Origin: Bog-159 sp035499555
Lineage (GTDB): Bacteria > Acidobacteriota > Terriglobia > Bryobacterales > Bryobacteraceae
NCBI GenBank assembly: GCA_035499555.1
Contig: DATJYO010000069.1
Coordinates: forward strand, 3,961-67,960
DNA length: 64,000 nucleotides
Direction of reading: 5' to 3'
Numbering within the stretch: the first letter of the stretch is position 1; each line of letters starts with the position of its first letter. The notes under the pieces are model-generated. The model ran no database searches, was not told the origin of the DNA, and saw nothing but the letters and a program-made list of their open reading frames with translations. This document shows positions 24,103 to 32,756 of the stretch, in pieces. Position numbers and translations under genes: made by a program.

Positions 24103-26343
24103 GTGTCGCCCGAAGTATCTGGCATTCCCGAGACTCCACCCCCGACTCCGCCCCCCGACCGCATCGAGCAGTTGTTCCGGGAACTGGAAGCCAAGGTCCG
24201 GGACTATCGCCCGCGCGACGATTTCTCGCAACTGGAGAAGGCCTTCCGCCTGGCGCTGGAGCTGCACAAAGGCCAGTTGCGCCAGTCCGGCGAGCCCTAC
24301 ATGGTGCATCCGCTGATGGTGGCGCATATCCTCGCCGACATGCGCATGGATCTGACCACCATCGAGACCGGCCTGCTGCACGATCTGGTGGAAGACACGC
24401 GCGTGACGCCCGATGATATTCGAAAGAGCTTCGGCGACGAGGTGGCCCGCTGCGTCGACGGCGTCACCAAGCTGAGCAAATTGGATGTGTTCAACGCCGA
24501 GGAGCGCCAGGCCGAGAGCTTCCGCAAGATGCTGCTGGCCATGGTGGACGATATCCGCGTCATTATCGTAAAGCTGGCGGACCGGCTGCACAATATGCGC
24601 ACGCTGGGTTATCTCAGCGCGGAACGGCGCTCGCACGTGGCCTCGGAGACCATCGAGATCTATGCGCCCATCGCGCACCGGCTGGGCATGGGCAAAGTGC
24701 GCGGCGAACTGGAAGATCTGGCCTTTCGCCACCTGGATCCGGAGGCCTTCGAAGAGATCGCCCGGACCATCGAATCTAAGCGCCATGCCAACGAGGAATT
24801 CCTCAATGAGATTCGCCAGACGGTGGAAAGCGAATTGCGCCGCGAAGGCATTCCCGCGCGCGTGGAAGGGCGCCTGAAACGCCCGTATTCCGTCTACCAG
24901 AAGATCAAGCGGCAGAAGATCGGCATCGAACAGGTCTATGATCTGATGGCGCTGCGCATCATCACCGACTCGGTGAAGAACTGCTACGCCGCGCTGGGCG
25001 TGATCCACAACGAGTGGCGGCCCATCCCCGGCCGCATCAAGGATTTCATCGCCATCCCGCGGCCCAACCTGTACCAGTCGCTGCACACTTCCGTGGTCGG
25101 ACCTCACGGCATCCACTTCGAAGTGCAGATTCGTACCGAGGAGATGCACCGCATCGCCGAGGAAGGCATCGCCGCGCATTGGAAGTACAAAGAAGGCAAG
25201 AAGGGACCCGCGCCGGACGACCAGCGCATCGCCTGGCTGCGCCACCTGGTCGAATGGCAGCGCGATATGCAGGACCCCGGCGAGTTCATGTCCACGCTCA
25301 AAGTGGACCTGTACCCGGAGGAGGTCTACACCTTCACGCCGCGGGGCAAAGTGATCGTGTTGCCGCGGGACGCCACGCCCATCGATTTCGCCTACGCTAT
25401 CCACTCGGATGTGGGCCAAACCTGCGTGGGCGCCAAGGTGAATGGCCGCATCGTGCCGCTGCGCTATGCGCTGCGTAACGGCGACATCGTCGAGATCATG
25501 ACCCAGCCCGGCCACCTGCCCAGCAAGGACTGGCTGACTCTGGTCAAGACCGCGCGCGCCCGCAACAAGATCAAGCACGTCATCAACGCCAGCGAGCGGC
25601 TGAAGGCGATCGAGATCGGCGAGAAGTATCTGGAAAAAGAAGCGCGGCGGCTGGGCGTGCAGTTGAGCAAGGTGACCAAGGAGAGCCTGGTGGGGGTGGC
25701 CGGCGATTACGGCTACGGCAAGATCGAAGATCTGTACGCCGCGCTGGGCTACGGCAAGTATTCCGCGCGCCAGGTGCTGCAGAAACTGGCGCCGGGCCAG
25801 ATATTGCCGGACGCGCCCGACGTTCCCAAAGCCGCCACGGCGCAGCCTGAGACCGCGCCCGCCGCGGCCGGCGCGCCGCGCGGTCCGGATGGCGACGCCG
25901 TCATTCGCGTGAAGGGTGTCGACGATCTTCTGGTCTATCGCGCCAAGTGCTGCAATCCGATTCGCGGGGAAGCTATCGTCGGCTATGTGACCCGCGGCAA
26001 AGGCGTGGCCGTGCACTCCAAAGTCTGCAGCAATGTGCAGAACCTGATGTACGACGTGGAACGCAAGATCGAAGTGGAGTGGGCGCGCAGCGCCTCCGAT
26101 GCGTTTCCGGTGAAGATCGTGGTGCACACCGACGACCGTCCCGGCATGCTGGCCCAGCTCACTTCCGTCCTTTCGGACGAGAACACCAATATCCGCAGCC
26201 TGGAAGCCAAGACCGAGACGGAAATGCACGGCGCGCTGGTGGAAATGACCGTGGACGTGCGCGACAAAAAGCAACTGGAGAAGCTGGTGGGTACCATGCG
26301 CCGCATCTCGGGCGTGCGCGACGTGGAGCGTCTGCTGAACTGA
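24103..26343 (+). CDS. rel: bifunctional (p)ppGpp synthetase/hydrolase Rel
   Basis: 746 residues from the GTG at 24103; the longer open frame runs into the divergent gene. Order: HD hydrolase domain (about 45-200) with LLHDLVEDT (His93, Asp94, Glu97, Asp98); RelA/SpoT synthetase domain (about 240-360) with RIKDFIAIPRPNLYQSLHT; TGS domain (EVYTFTPRGKVIVLPRDATPIDFAYAIH); and a C-terminal ACT domain (VVHTDDRPGMLAQLTSVLSDENTNI). The RxKD motif and intact HDxxED mark the two-way enzyme rather than a synthetase-only RelA. It controls the stringent response. A DUF971 gene follows after one base. Confidence 0.96.
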   Translation: MSPEVSGIPETPPPTPPPDRIEQLFRELEAKVRDYRPRDDFSQLEKAFRLALELHKGQLRQSGEPYMVHPLMVAHILADMRMDLTTIETGLLHDLVEDTRVTPDDIRKSFGDEVARCVDGVTKLSKLDVFNAEERQAESFRKMLLAMVDDIRVIIVKLADRLHNMRTLGYLSAERRSHVASETIEIYAPIAHRLGMGKVRGELEDLAFRHLDPEAFEEIARTIESKRHANEEFLNEIRQTVESELRREGIPARVEGRLKRPYSVYQKIKRQKIGIEQVYDLMALRIITDSVKNCYAALGVIHNEWRPIPGRIKDFIAIPRPNLYQSLHTSVVGPHGIHFEVQIRTEEMHRIAEEGIAAHWKYKEGKKGPAPDDQRIAWLRHLVEWQRDMQDPGEFMSTLKVDLYPEEVYTFTPRGKVIVLPRDATPIDFAYAIHSDVGQTCVGAKVNGRIVPLRYALRNGDIVEIMTQPGHLPSKDWLTLVKTARARNKIKHVINASERLKAIEIGEKYLEKEARRLGVQLSKVTKESLVGVAGDYGYGKIEDLYAALGYGKYSARQVLQKLAPGQILPDAPDVPKAATAQPETAPAAAGAPRGPDGDAVIRVKGVDDLLVYRAKCCNPIRGEAIVGYVTRGKGVAVHSKVCSNVQNLMYDVERKIEVEWARSASDAFPVKIVVHTDDRPGMLAQLTSVLSDENTNIRSLEAKTETEMHGALVEMTVDVRDKKQLEKLVGTMRRISGVRDVERLLN

Positions 26344-26344
26344 C

Positions 26345-26695
26345 ATGACTACCGTCACCGACCCCGAGCACATCGCCATCTCCAAATCGAAAGGCATCAA
26401 GATCGACTGGAAGGACGGCCACGCCAGCGACTACGGTCTGACCTATTTGCGCGACAAGTGCCCTTGCGCCTCGTGCACCGGCGCGCACGGCACGCCGCCG
26501 CGCCAGCCGGAAAGCGCCGCGCCGGCTTCACCGTTCCAGATGTATAAGCCGGTGCTGAAGATGTTGAATGTCGAGCCGGTGGGCAACTACGCCATCCGCA
26601 TCCACTGGAGCGACGGGCATTCGTCCGGCATCTATTCCTGGGAGCACCTGCGGAATATTTGTCCTTGCGCGCGGTGCAATCCGCGATCAAAATAA
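26345..26695 (+). CDS. DUF971 domain protein
   Basis: 116 residues, start one base after the rel stop. DUF971 (the GBBH-like N-terminal fold) is shown by GIKIDWKDGHASDYGLTYLRDKCPCASC and IRIHWSDGHSSGIYSWEHLRNICPCARC. Two CPCxxC motifs could bind zinc or an Fe-S cluster. The domain also occurs fused to Mrp-type Fe-S carriers, so a role in cluster assembly is possible but unproven. It belongs to the rel transcript by position. Confidence 0.85.
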   Translation: MTTVTDPEHIAISKSKGIKIDWKDGHASDYGLTYLRDKCPCASCTGAHGTPPRQPESAAPASPFQMYKPVLKMLNVEPVGNYAIRIHWSDGHSSGIYSWEHLRNICPCARCNPRSK

Positions 26696-26698
26696 GGA

Positions 26699-27394
26699 AT
26701 GCACCGCCGCCAACTGCTGTTTGGTTTAGCTGCCGCCGGAATCGGCCTGGAGGCGCAGGAACCGCCCTCCGGATCGCTCTACATTCCCAAGCCGCATCTG
26801 GTCGAAGACCGCCGGTTCCTGCACGACTTCATGGATGAGTTCGCTTTCGCCGACCTGGTGACCGCCGCGCCGGGTATCCGGATCACCCATATCCCGGTTC
26901 TGCTCGATCGCCGCGCGCCACCCTATGGCACGTTGTACGGCCATATCGCGCGGCATAATCCGCAGAGCCAGACTTTCGAATCGCGGCCGCCGGCCGTGGT
27001 CGTCTTTCACGGGCCGCACAGCTACATCTCGCCGCGATGGTACAACAAACCCGACGCCGTGCCCACCTGGAACTTCGCCGTGGTGCATGCCAGCGGGCGG
27101 CCCCAGGCCATCACCGATCCCGACGCGTTGCACAGCCTGTTGGCAAAGCTGATCGCCAAGTTCGAAGGGCCGGATTCGGCCTACGACTTCGGCAAGCTGC
27201 CGGACAGCTACGTGAAAGGCTTGATGGGCGGCATCATCGGATTTGAGATGCCCATCGAACTGCTGGAGGGCAAATTCAAGCTGGGCCAGGAGCGCAGCGA
27301 AGCGGACAAGCAGGCGCTCCTGAAGAATCTGGAAACCTCCAAGCCCGCGCGGTCGATCTACGAGTTCACCGCGGCGTTTTATAAGCGCGCCTGA
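26699..27394 (+). CDS. PaiB-like FMN-binding split-barrel protein with N-terminal signal
   Basis: 231 residues, start preceded by AAGGA. The body matches PaiB (FMN-binding negative transcriptional regulator): SLYIPKPHLVEDRRFLHDFMDEFAFADLVT, GHIARHNPQ, VVVFHGPHSYISPRWY and VPTWNFAVVHASG. Oddly, it starts with HRRQLLFGLAAAGIGLEAQ, which looks like a Tat or Sec leader. PaiB is normally cytoplasmic, so this version may be an exported flavin or heme-binding protein. It follows the DUF971 gene by three bases. Confidence 0.85.
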   Translation: MHRRQLLFGLAAAGIGLEAQEPPSGSLYIPKPHLVEDRRFLHDFMDEFAFADLVTAAPGIRITHIPVLLDRRAPPYGTLYGHIARHNPQSQTFESRPPAVVVFHGPHSYISPRWYNKPDAVPTWNFAVVHASGRPQAITDPDALHSLLAKLIAKFEGPDSAYDFGKLPDSYVKGLMGGIIGFEMPIELLEGKFKLGQERSEADKQALLKNLETSKPARSIYEFTAAFYKRA

Positions 27395-27400
27395 CAGAAG

Positions 27401-28000
27401 TCACCCCAGCACGGCTACAAACCAACGTCCGGAGTGCAAGATGCGCCCGCCGCCGACCTCGGCGGCAAGTTGCGCGGGAGTGAAGTAGCGTTTGTAGACG
27501 GTATGGCGGGAGCCGTCTCGCAGGATGCGCGGCTGCCATTCTTCGGGCTGCACGTCTTCGCGCCAGGCGGCGTCTACCACCAGCAGGCTCGACGCCACGC
27601 GGCGCGTCTCGGCCCAAAAACGGGCACGAGCGGGAGCCTCCAGGTGCCCGTAGAAATGCGCCGCCACCAGACGCGCAAACGAAGCGTCGCGGAAAGGCAA
27701 CGAGAAAGCGTCGCCCTGCACGAGGCCCGCGCCGGGCAACCGCTCGCGGGCGATGCGCAGCATGGCCGCGCTCTGGTCAAGCGCGATGACCTCGCCGGCC
27801 AGGTCGCGCGTGAGGAATCCGGTTCCGCAGGCGACATCCAGCGTTCGACAAGCGGGAAGCCCCGCCAGCGTCGCGCGCAAGCTCCCCAGTTCTGCATGCC
27901 AGCCCGGCCGCACGCGCTCCGCGTACTGGCCGGCGCCCAAATACCAGTCGTCATATTCCGGCGCGCGCTGATGATAGTAACTGCGCTCGGCTCTGTTCAT
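27401..28000 (-). CDS. class I SAM-dependent methyltransferase
   Basis: 199 residues from the ATG at 28000 (a GTG at 28024 would add eight residues). The N-terminus NRAERSYYHQRAPEYDDWYLG is followed by motif I LDVACGTGFLTRDLAG, the acidic motif ALDQSAAML, LVQGDAFSLPF and a late VVDAAW strand. This is the compact UbiE/COQ5-like Rossmann methyltransferase. The substrate is unknown. It is convergent with the PaiB-like gene, six bases apart. Confidence 0.85.
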   Translation of the reverse strand: MNRAERSYYHQRAPEYDDWYLGAGQYAERVRPGWHAELGSLRATLAGLPACRTLDVACGTGFLTRDLAGEVIALDQSAAMLRIARERLPGAGLVQGDAFSLPFRDASFARLVAAHFYGHLEAPARARFWAETRRVASSLLVVDAAWREDVQPEEWQPRILRDGSRHTVYKRYFTPAQLAAEVGGGRILHSGRWFVAVLG

Positions 28001-28068
28001 CGTATCCGCCCGCCTGGAATGCACTATTATCGCCCACCGATGTAGAATTCGGACAGAGGGAGGGTCCG

Positions 28069-28524
28069 ATGGGTGTTTCCGAAAGCCTGATCGAAGCCGC
28101 CAAACAGGGCGACCTGGAACGAGTCAAGGGAATTCTCGAAACGGACGGCAGTCTCGCCAGGCTGCGCGACGGAGCCGGAGCCACGCCGCTCCACTATGCG
28201 GCGATTCATGGCCATCAACGGATCGTGCGGCTGCTGGTCGAACGCGGCGCCGATATCAACAGCATCGACGGCCGGTTCGGCTCCACGCCGGCAGGGTGGG
28301 CCATCGAATATCTGCGCGACATGGGGGGACATCTGGCGATTGAACTGGACGACCTGGCCTTCGCCATTCGTCGCGGCGACACGCACTGGGTCGGCCGATT
28401 CCTGAAACGGTTCCCCGAACTTCGGCACGCGAGCGACAACCAGGGAACACCGTTTGACAAGCTGGCCCGGGAGTCCGGCAGCCGGGAAATTGCGGCTCTC
28501 TTTGGAGTGGCGGACGTTCCCTGA
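28069..28524 (+). CDS. small ankyrin-repeat protein
   Basis: 151 residues, preceded by AGGGAGGG. Ankyrin-type helices are clear: SLIEAAKQGDLERVKGIL, then TPLHYAAIHGHQRIVRLLVERGADIN, STPAGWAIEYLRDMGGHLAI and a degenerate final repeat with TPFDKLARESGSREIAALF. No signal peptide. It is probably a protein-interaction module; the partner is unknown. Confidence 0.8.
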   Translation: MGVSESLIEAAKQGDLERVKGILETDGSLARLRDGAGATPLHYAAIHGHQRIVRLLVERGADINSIDGRFGSTPAGWAIEYLRDMGGHLAIELDDLAFAIRRGDTHWVGRFLKRFPELRHASDNQGTPFDKLARESGSREIAALFGVADVP

Positions 28525-28585
28525 CCGGTCCAGGCGCCGGGTATCCATCGTTCGCAACAAGCGGTATTATCGTGGTGGCATCACA

Positions 28586-28591
28586 TATAAG
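28586..28591 (+). promoter_or_regulatory. -10 box (TATAAG) for the GMC oxidoreductase gene
   Basis: TATAAG, seven bases, then the ATG at 28599. No ribosome-binding site is seen, so a leaderless transcript is likely. Confidence 0.4.
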
Positions 28592-28598
28592 GACTTCT

Positions 28599-30254
28599 AT
28601 GTCCGATTCGGGCCACGACTTCGATTTCATCGTGATCGGCTCCGGCTTCGGCGGCAGCGTCACGGCGCATCGTCTCACCGAAAAAGGCTACCGCGTAGGG
28701 GTGATGGAGATGGGGCGGCGCTGGACGCCCGAGAACCTGCCCTCCACCAATTGGATCCTGTGGCGCTGGTTCTGGCGGCCGCGGCTGGCGCTCCGCGGGT
28801 TTTTCAACATGGAGTTCTTCAAGCATGTCGTGATCCTGCACGGCTGCGCGGTGGGCGGCGGCTCCATCACCTATGCCAATACCATGCTGGTGCCGCCGGA
28901 CCGCGTGTGGAGCACCGGATCGTGGACCGGCCTGGCGGATTGGAAGGCCGAGATGCCGCGCCACTACGAAACGGCGGCTCGCATGCTCGGCGTGGCGGAG
29001 AACCGCATCCTGGGTCCGGCGGATCATTTCCTGAAGCAGGCGGCCGAAGCGGCCGGAGTGGGCCGCACGTTTTATCGCACGCAGGTGGCGGTCTTCGAGC
29101 CGCCCGAGGGCGAGGCCGGCGGTAAGATTTATCCCGATCCCTACTTTGGCGGTGAAGGGCCCGAGCGCGCGACCTGCACCGGATGCGGCGGCTGCATGGT
29201 GGGCTGCCGCTTCAACGCCAAAAACAGCCTGGACAAGAACTACCTGTACTTCGCGGAGAAGTATGGCGCGCAGGTCTTCCCCGAGACGCGGGTGGTGGAC
29301 GTCAGACCGCTGGGCGGCGCGGCGGATGGCAGCGCGGGGTACCAGGTGAGCACGGTATCGTCCACGGCTTTCTTTCGCAAGCAGTCGCGCCGTTTCACTT
29401 GCCGCGGTATCGTCTTTGCGGCATCCGCGCTGGGCACCATGGATCTGCTTTTTCGCCTGAGGCTGGGAGGCTCGCTTCCGGCGCTGAGCGACCAGGTCGG
29501 GAACCGGGTGCGCACCAATGCCGAGTCGCTGATCGGCGTGCGCGTGCCGGGCGCGCGCGAGGACTTCTCCAAGGGCATCGCGATCGGATCGGGCATCTAC
29601 CTGGATGACTACACGCACATCGAGGCCGTACGTTATCCGGCGGGATCGGATGCCATGGGTCCCCTGGCCACGCTGCTCACCGGCGGACGTCCGGGACACC
29701 AGCGCATTCTGGCCTGGCTGGGTACGCTGCTTTCCGCGTTCCTGCGCCATCCCATACACACGGTGCGCGCGCTGCATCCCTTCGGCTGGGCGCGCGAATC
29801 GGTCATTTTTTTGTGCATGCAGACGCTCGAAGGCCATATCAACATGCGCCTGCGCCGGCGCTGGTTCTGGCCGTTCCGCAAGATCCTGGCGAGCGAGGGC
29901 AAGAAGATTCCAACGTTCATTCCGCAGGCCAACGAATTCGCGCGCCGGGCCGCGCAACTGATCGGCGGCACGCCCATGAGCATGGTCACCGAGATTCTGT
30001 TCAATGTCCCCGGCACGGCGCACATCATGGGTGGTTGTCCCATGGCCGCCACGGCCACCCAAGGCGTGGTGGATCATCGCCACCGGGTTTTCGGATACCG
30101 CAACATGTATGTCTGCGACGGCTCCGTGTTGGCGGCGAACCTGGGCGTCAATCCCAGCCTCACGATCTGCGCGGTGACCGAACGGGCCATGAGTTTCATC
30201 CGTCCGGCGGCGGAGACGGATTGGAATGACGCGCCCGGTCAACCCTCCCGCTGA
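28599..30254 (+). CDS. GMC-family oxidoreductase with Cys cluster (cholesterol-oxidase-like)
   Basis: 551 residues from the ATG at 28599. The FAD-binding VIGSGFGGSVTAHRL starts at residue 12 and the GMC signature HGCAVGGGSITYANTM follows near residue 82. CTGCGGCMVGC gives four cysteines (about 193, 196, 199, 203) in CxxCxxCxxxC spacing, as in a ferredoxin-like cluster. The C-terminal GGCPMAATATQGVVD and NLGVNPSLTICAVTERA carry the catalytic His/Asn region. It resembles cholesterol oxidases and related sterol or alcohol dehydrogenases. Its end overlaps the convergent secA-like gene by 16 bases. Confidence 0.88.
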   Translation: MSDSGHDFDFIVIGSGFGGSVTAHRLTEKGYRVGVMEMGRRWTPENLPSTNWILWRWFWRPRLALRGFFNMEFFKHVVILHGCAVGGGSITYANTMLVPPDRVWSTGSWTGLADWKAEMPRHYETAARMLGVAENRILGPADHFLKQAAEAAGVGRTFYRTQVAVFEPPEGEAGGKIYPDPYFGGEGPERATCTGCGGCMVGCRFNAKNSLDKNYLYFAEKYGAQVFPETRVVDVRPLGGAADGSAGYQVSTVSSTAFFRKQSRRFTCRGIVFAASALGTMDLLFRLRLGGSLPALSDQVGNRVRTNAESLIGVRVPGAREDFSKGIAIGSGIYLDDYTHIEAVRYPAGSDAMGPLATLLTGGRPGHQRILAWLGTLLSAFLRHPIHTVRALHPFGWARESVIFLCMQTLEGHINMRLRRRWFWPFRKILASEGKKIPTFIPQANEFARRAAQLIGGTPMSMVTEILFNVPGTAHIMGGCPMAATATQGVVDHRHRVFGYRNMYVCDGSVLAANLGVNPSLTICAVTERAMSFIRPAAETDWNDAPGQPSR

Positions 30255-32377
30255 AGTTTGCGCCGCAGGCCCTTTAGAACCCGCTCGGTCCAGCTTCCGA
30301 AGGGCTGATCGGTGGTCAAATAGGTCCAGACCGCGCCCCGTTCGGACGGGTACTCCCCGCCGGCTTCGGCCTCCGCCAGGCGTTGCGCGATCTCTTCGGG
30401 CAGCCGGTTCTGCAACTCTTTGAACCACTCGTGAATCTGCCGCAGGTAGGCGCCGTGGGCGTCTTCGCGGCCCATCCCGAGCATGAATGGCGCGCCCGGA
30501 ACGTACGATCGCCACATGACGCCCGAGCGAAACTCGGTCACTTGCGCCAGATAGTCGGCCCACATGTCGTCGATGGTTCGCAGCGTAATCAGCCGCTCCA
30601 GATCGGAACCGCACGCCGTGCGGCCTTCCAGCACTTCCTGGCGATAAGCGTGAATCTGGTGGCGCTGGCCCTCCAGCGGCACATCGTAGCCGTGTAGAAA
30701 CATGCGTTGGTTGAGGTGCTCACCCTCTACCAGGCGCTGGATGGTGGCCGGCTCGTTGCGATACGCCGGAATGATGTCGCCGAACTTCACGATCAAAGGA
30801 TCCTCGAGCGATACGAAGAAGCGCGAGCAACCCGGATCGCCCTGCCGGCCGGCGCGGCCGCGAAGCTGATTGTCGATGCGGCTGCTCTCATGCCGGTTGG
30901 TGCCGATCACGTAAAGCCCACCGGCCGCAGTCGCCCCATCGCCAAGCTGGATATCGGTTCCCCGCCCCGCCATGTTGGTGGAGATCGTGACGGCGCCGCG
31001 CCGGCCCGCCTGTGCCACGATAGCGGCCTCGGCTTCGTCATTGCGCGCGTTCAAGACGCGGTGCGGCACGTCCGCGAGCATGCCGCTCAGCCGTTCCGAT
31101 TCCTCCACGCTGGCCGTGCCCACCAGCACCGGCTGTCCGGCCGCGTGCACCTGCCGGATCTCCCGGGCCACGGCCTGCTCTTTTTCGGCCTTGGTAGCAA
31201 ACAGGATATCCGGATGATCGATGCGCTGCACCGGCTTATGGGTAGGGATCACTTCCACCGGCAGCCCGTAGACTTTCTGAAACTCGAGCGCCTGCGAGGC
31301 GGCGGTACCGGTCATGCCGCAGACCGTGGGATAGAGCGCGACCAGGTGCTGGAGCGTGGTAGAGCCGAGAATGGTGCCCTGCGCTTTGGTCGCTACGCCT
31401 TCCTTGATTTCGACCGCCGTGTGCAGGCCCGCCGGCCAGCGCCGGTTGACCGCCACCCGGCCTTTGAACTCATCCACCATTTCGATGGCGCCGTTTTTGA
31501 CCAGGTAGTCCACATCGCGGCGTAGCAGCGCGTGCGCTTCCAGGGCCTCCTGCACCGCGGTATGCAGCGCCAGGTTGCGCTCTTCGAACAGATTGCCGCA
31601 ACCGAACGCGGTCTCCACCGCGCGGATTCCGTCATCGGTAAGCGCCGCGTTGTGCCCGCCCACGTCGACGGTAAAGTGTACCGGCGGCAGTAGCCGGCGG
31701 ACCACCTGGCGCGCGCCATACGCCAAAGCGCTGCCTGCCGTATCGCCGCCCGCGATCACCAGCGGAACACGCGCTTCATCGATCAGGATGGAATCGGCTT
31801 CATCGATCACGGCCGCGCCGAACGGCCGGTGGACCTGATCGTCCAGGCGCAGCGCCAGGCGGTCCCGCAGTACGTCAAAGCCGATCTCGTTGGGCGTGGC
31901 GTAGGTGATGTCGGCGGCGTACGCCGCGCGCCGTTCCGCGGCGTTCATGGTCTGCTGCACATTGGCCACCGAGAGTCCCAGGAAACGGTAGATGTCGCCC
32001 ATCCAGCGCGCGTCGCGGCGGGCGAGGTAATCGTTCACCGTCATCACGTGCACGCCCTGGCGCCGCCGTGCGTACCAGGCCACCGCCGGGACCGCGGCCA
32101 GCGTCTTGCCCTCTCCGGTCTGCATCTCCGCGATGCTCCCGCGCGCCAGGGCCAATGCGCCGCGCAGTTGCACATCGAACAGGTCCTGCCCCAGAATGCG
32201 CGATGCCGCCACCGCGGCGATGGCGAAGAACGGTAGTAGCTGGTTGGCCTTCAGAGCGGCAGCGCGGAGCTGATCGTCACTCAAACGCGCGAATTGCAGC
32301 CGCAGGGCATTGATTCTGCCAATGCTGGACCGGTCCCGGTCCGCTGGCGTAAACAGACGACGTAGAAACTGGCGCAT
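30239..32377 (-). CDS. SecA-family preprotein translocase ATPase, short accessory paralogue
   Basis: 712 residues, shorter than housekeeping SecA (about 830-1000). Walker A is MQTGEGKT (86-93), Walker B VIDEADSILIDEARVPL, and the preprotein cross-linking region and second helicase domain (TNMAGRGTDIQLG, QLRGRAGRQGDPG) are intact. The chain ends KGLRRKLQREG without the C-terminal zinc-binding tail. The start has a strong GAGGAGGG. It may drive export of a subset of proteins, as accessory SecA2 does, but no SecY2 or glycoprotein substrate genes are nearby. A separate canonical secA is expected elsewhere. Confidence 0.88.
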   Translation of the reverse strand: MRQFLRRLFTPADRDRSSIGRINALRLQFARLSDDQLRAAALKANQLLPFFAIAAVAASRILGQDLFDVQLRGALALARGSIAEMQTGEGKTLAAVPAVAWYARRRQGVHVMTVNDYLARRDARWMGDIYRFLGLSVANVQQTMNAAERRAAYAADITYATPNEIGFDVLRDRLALRLDDQVHRPFGAAVIDEADSILIDEARVPLVIAGGDTAGSALAYGARQVVRRLLPPVHFTVDVGGHNAALTDDGIRAVETAFGCGNLFEERNLALHTAVQEALEAHALLRRDVDYLVKNGAIEMVDEFKGRVAVNRRWPAGLHTAVEIKEGVATKAQGTILGSTTLQHLVALYPTVCGMTGTAASQALEFQKVYGLPVEVIPTHKPVQRIDHPDILFATKAEKEQAVAREIRQVHAAGQPVLVGTASVEESERLSGMLADVPHRVLNARNDEAEAAIVAQAGRRGAVTISTNMAGRGTDIQLGDGATAAGGLYVIGTNRHESSRIDNQLRGRAGRQGDPGCSRFFVSLEDPLIVKFGDIIPAYRNEPATIQRLVEGEHLNQRMFLHGYDVPLEGQRHQIHAYRQEVLEGRTACGSDLERLITLRTIDDMWADYLAQVTEFRSGVMWRSYVPGAPFMLGMGREDAHGAYLRQIHEWFKELQNRLPEEIAQRLAEAEAGGEYPSERGAVWTYLTTDQPFGSWTERVLKGLRRKLQREG

Positions 32378-32416
32378 AGCGCCCTCCTCATTTCCGACAA
32401 CCTGAAATTGTTTGGT

Positions 32417-32704
32417 TTACGCGAAGAGGAGGACGGCGGGAGGCGGGCGTTGGAACAGCCCGTAGTGCAGCCACAGAACGGAGAAACCTGGATCGCGCTG
32501 CGCCGCAAACGACCGGGCCGCCCGCGCCGGAATTGCCGGCGCCAGCCGCTCGTCGGCCGGTTTGGGGGCGCGCCGTTCCTTGCGGTACGGACAGACAATC
32601 GACTGCGGGGTGCGGGGGGTGGCGATCAGGGTCCCGCCGATGCCAAAGGCGGCCGGCAGCAGCATCAGCGCCGCCAGCAGCCGATATGGGAGCCTGAGCT
32701 TCAC
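32417..32704 (-). CDS. possible small membrane protein upstream of the SecA-like gene
   Basis: 95 residues from a GTG at 32704, ending 39 bases before the SecA-like gene on the same strand. The N-terminus has a hydrophobic segment (YRLLAALMLLPAAFGIGGTLIA) followed by a Pro/Arg-rich tail. No family is recognised and the ribosome-binding site is weak. It fills an otherwise empty gap between two real genes, which gives it some weight, but a chance open frame in GC-rich DNA remains possible. Confidence 0.35.
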   Translation of the reverse strand: MKLRLPYRLLAALMLLPAAFGIGGTLIATPRTPQSIVCPYRKERRAPKPADERLAPAIPARAARSFAAQRDPGFSVLWLHYGLFQRPPPAVLLFA

Positions 32705-32756
32705 CTGGACCCCATTATGGCACACCGGTGGTAGAGTAAACCTGAGGGAGGGATGC

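Noticed and set aside
24100..26400. 766-residue open frame on the minus strand opposite rel
   Set aside because: It mirrors the rel coding sequence in a GC-rich genome; composition is His/Gln/Asp-rich with no motifs, and rel is beyond doubt.
28581..30614. 677-residue open frame opposite the GMC oxidoreductase
   Set aside because: Antisense shadow with no domain signature; the plus-strand gene has clear FAD motifs.
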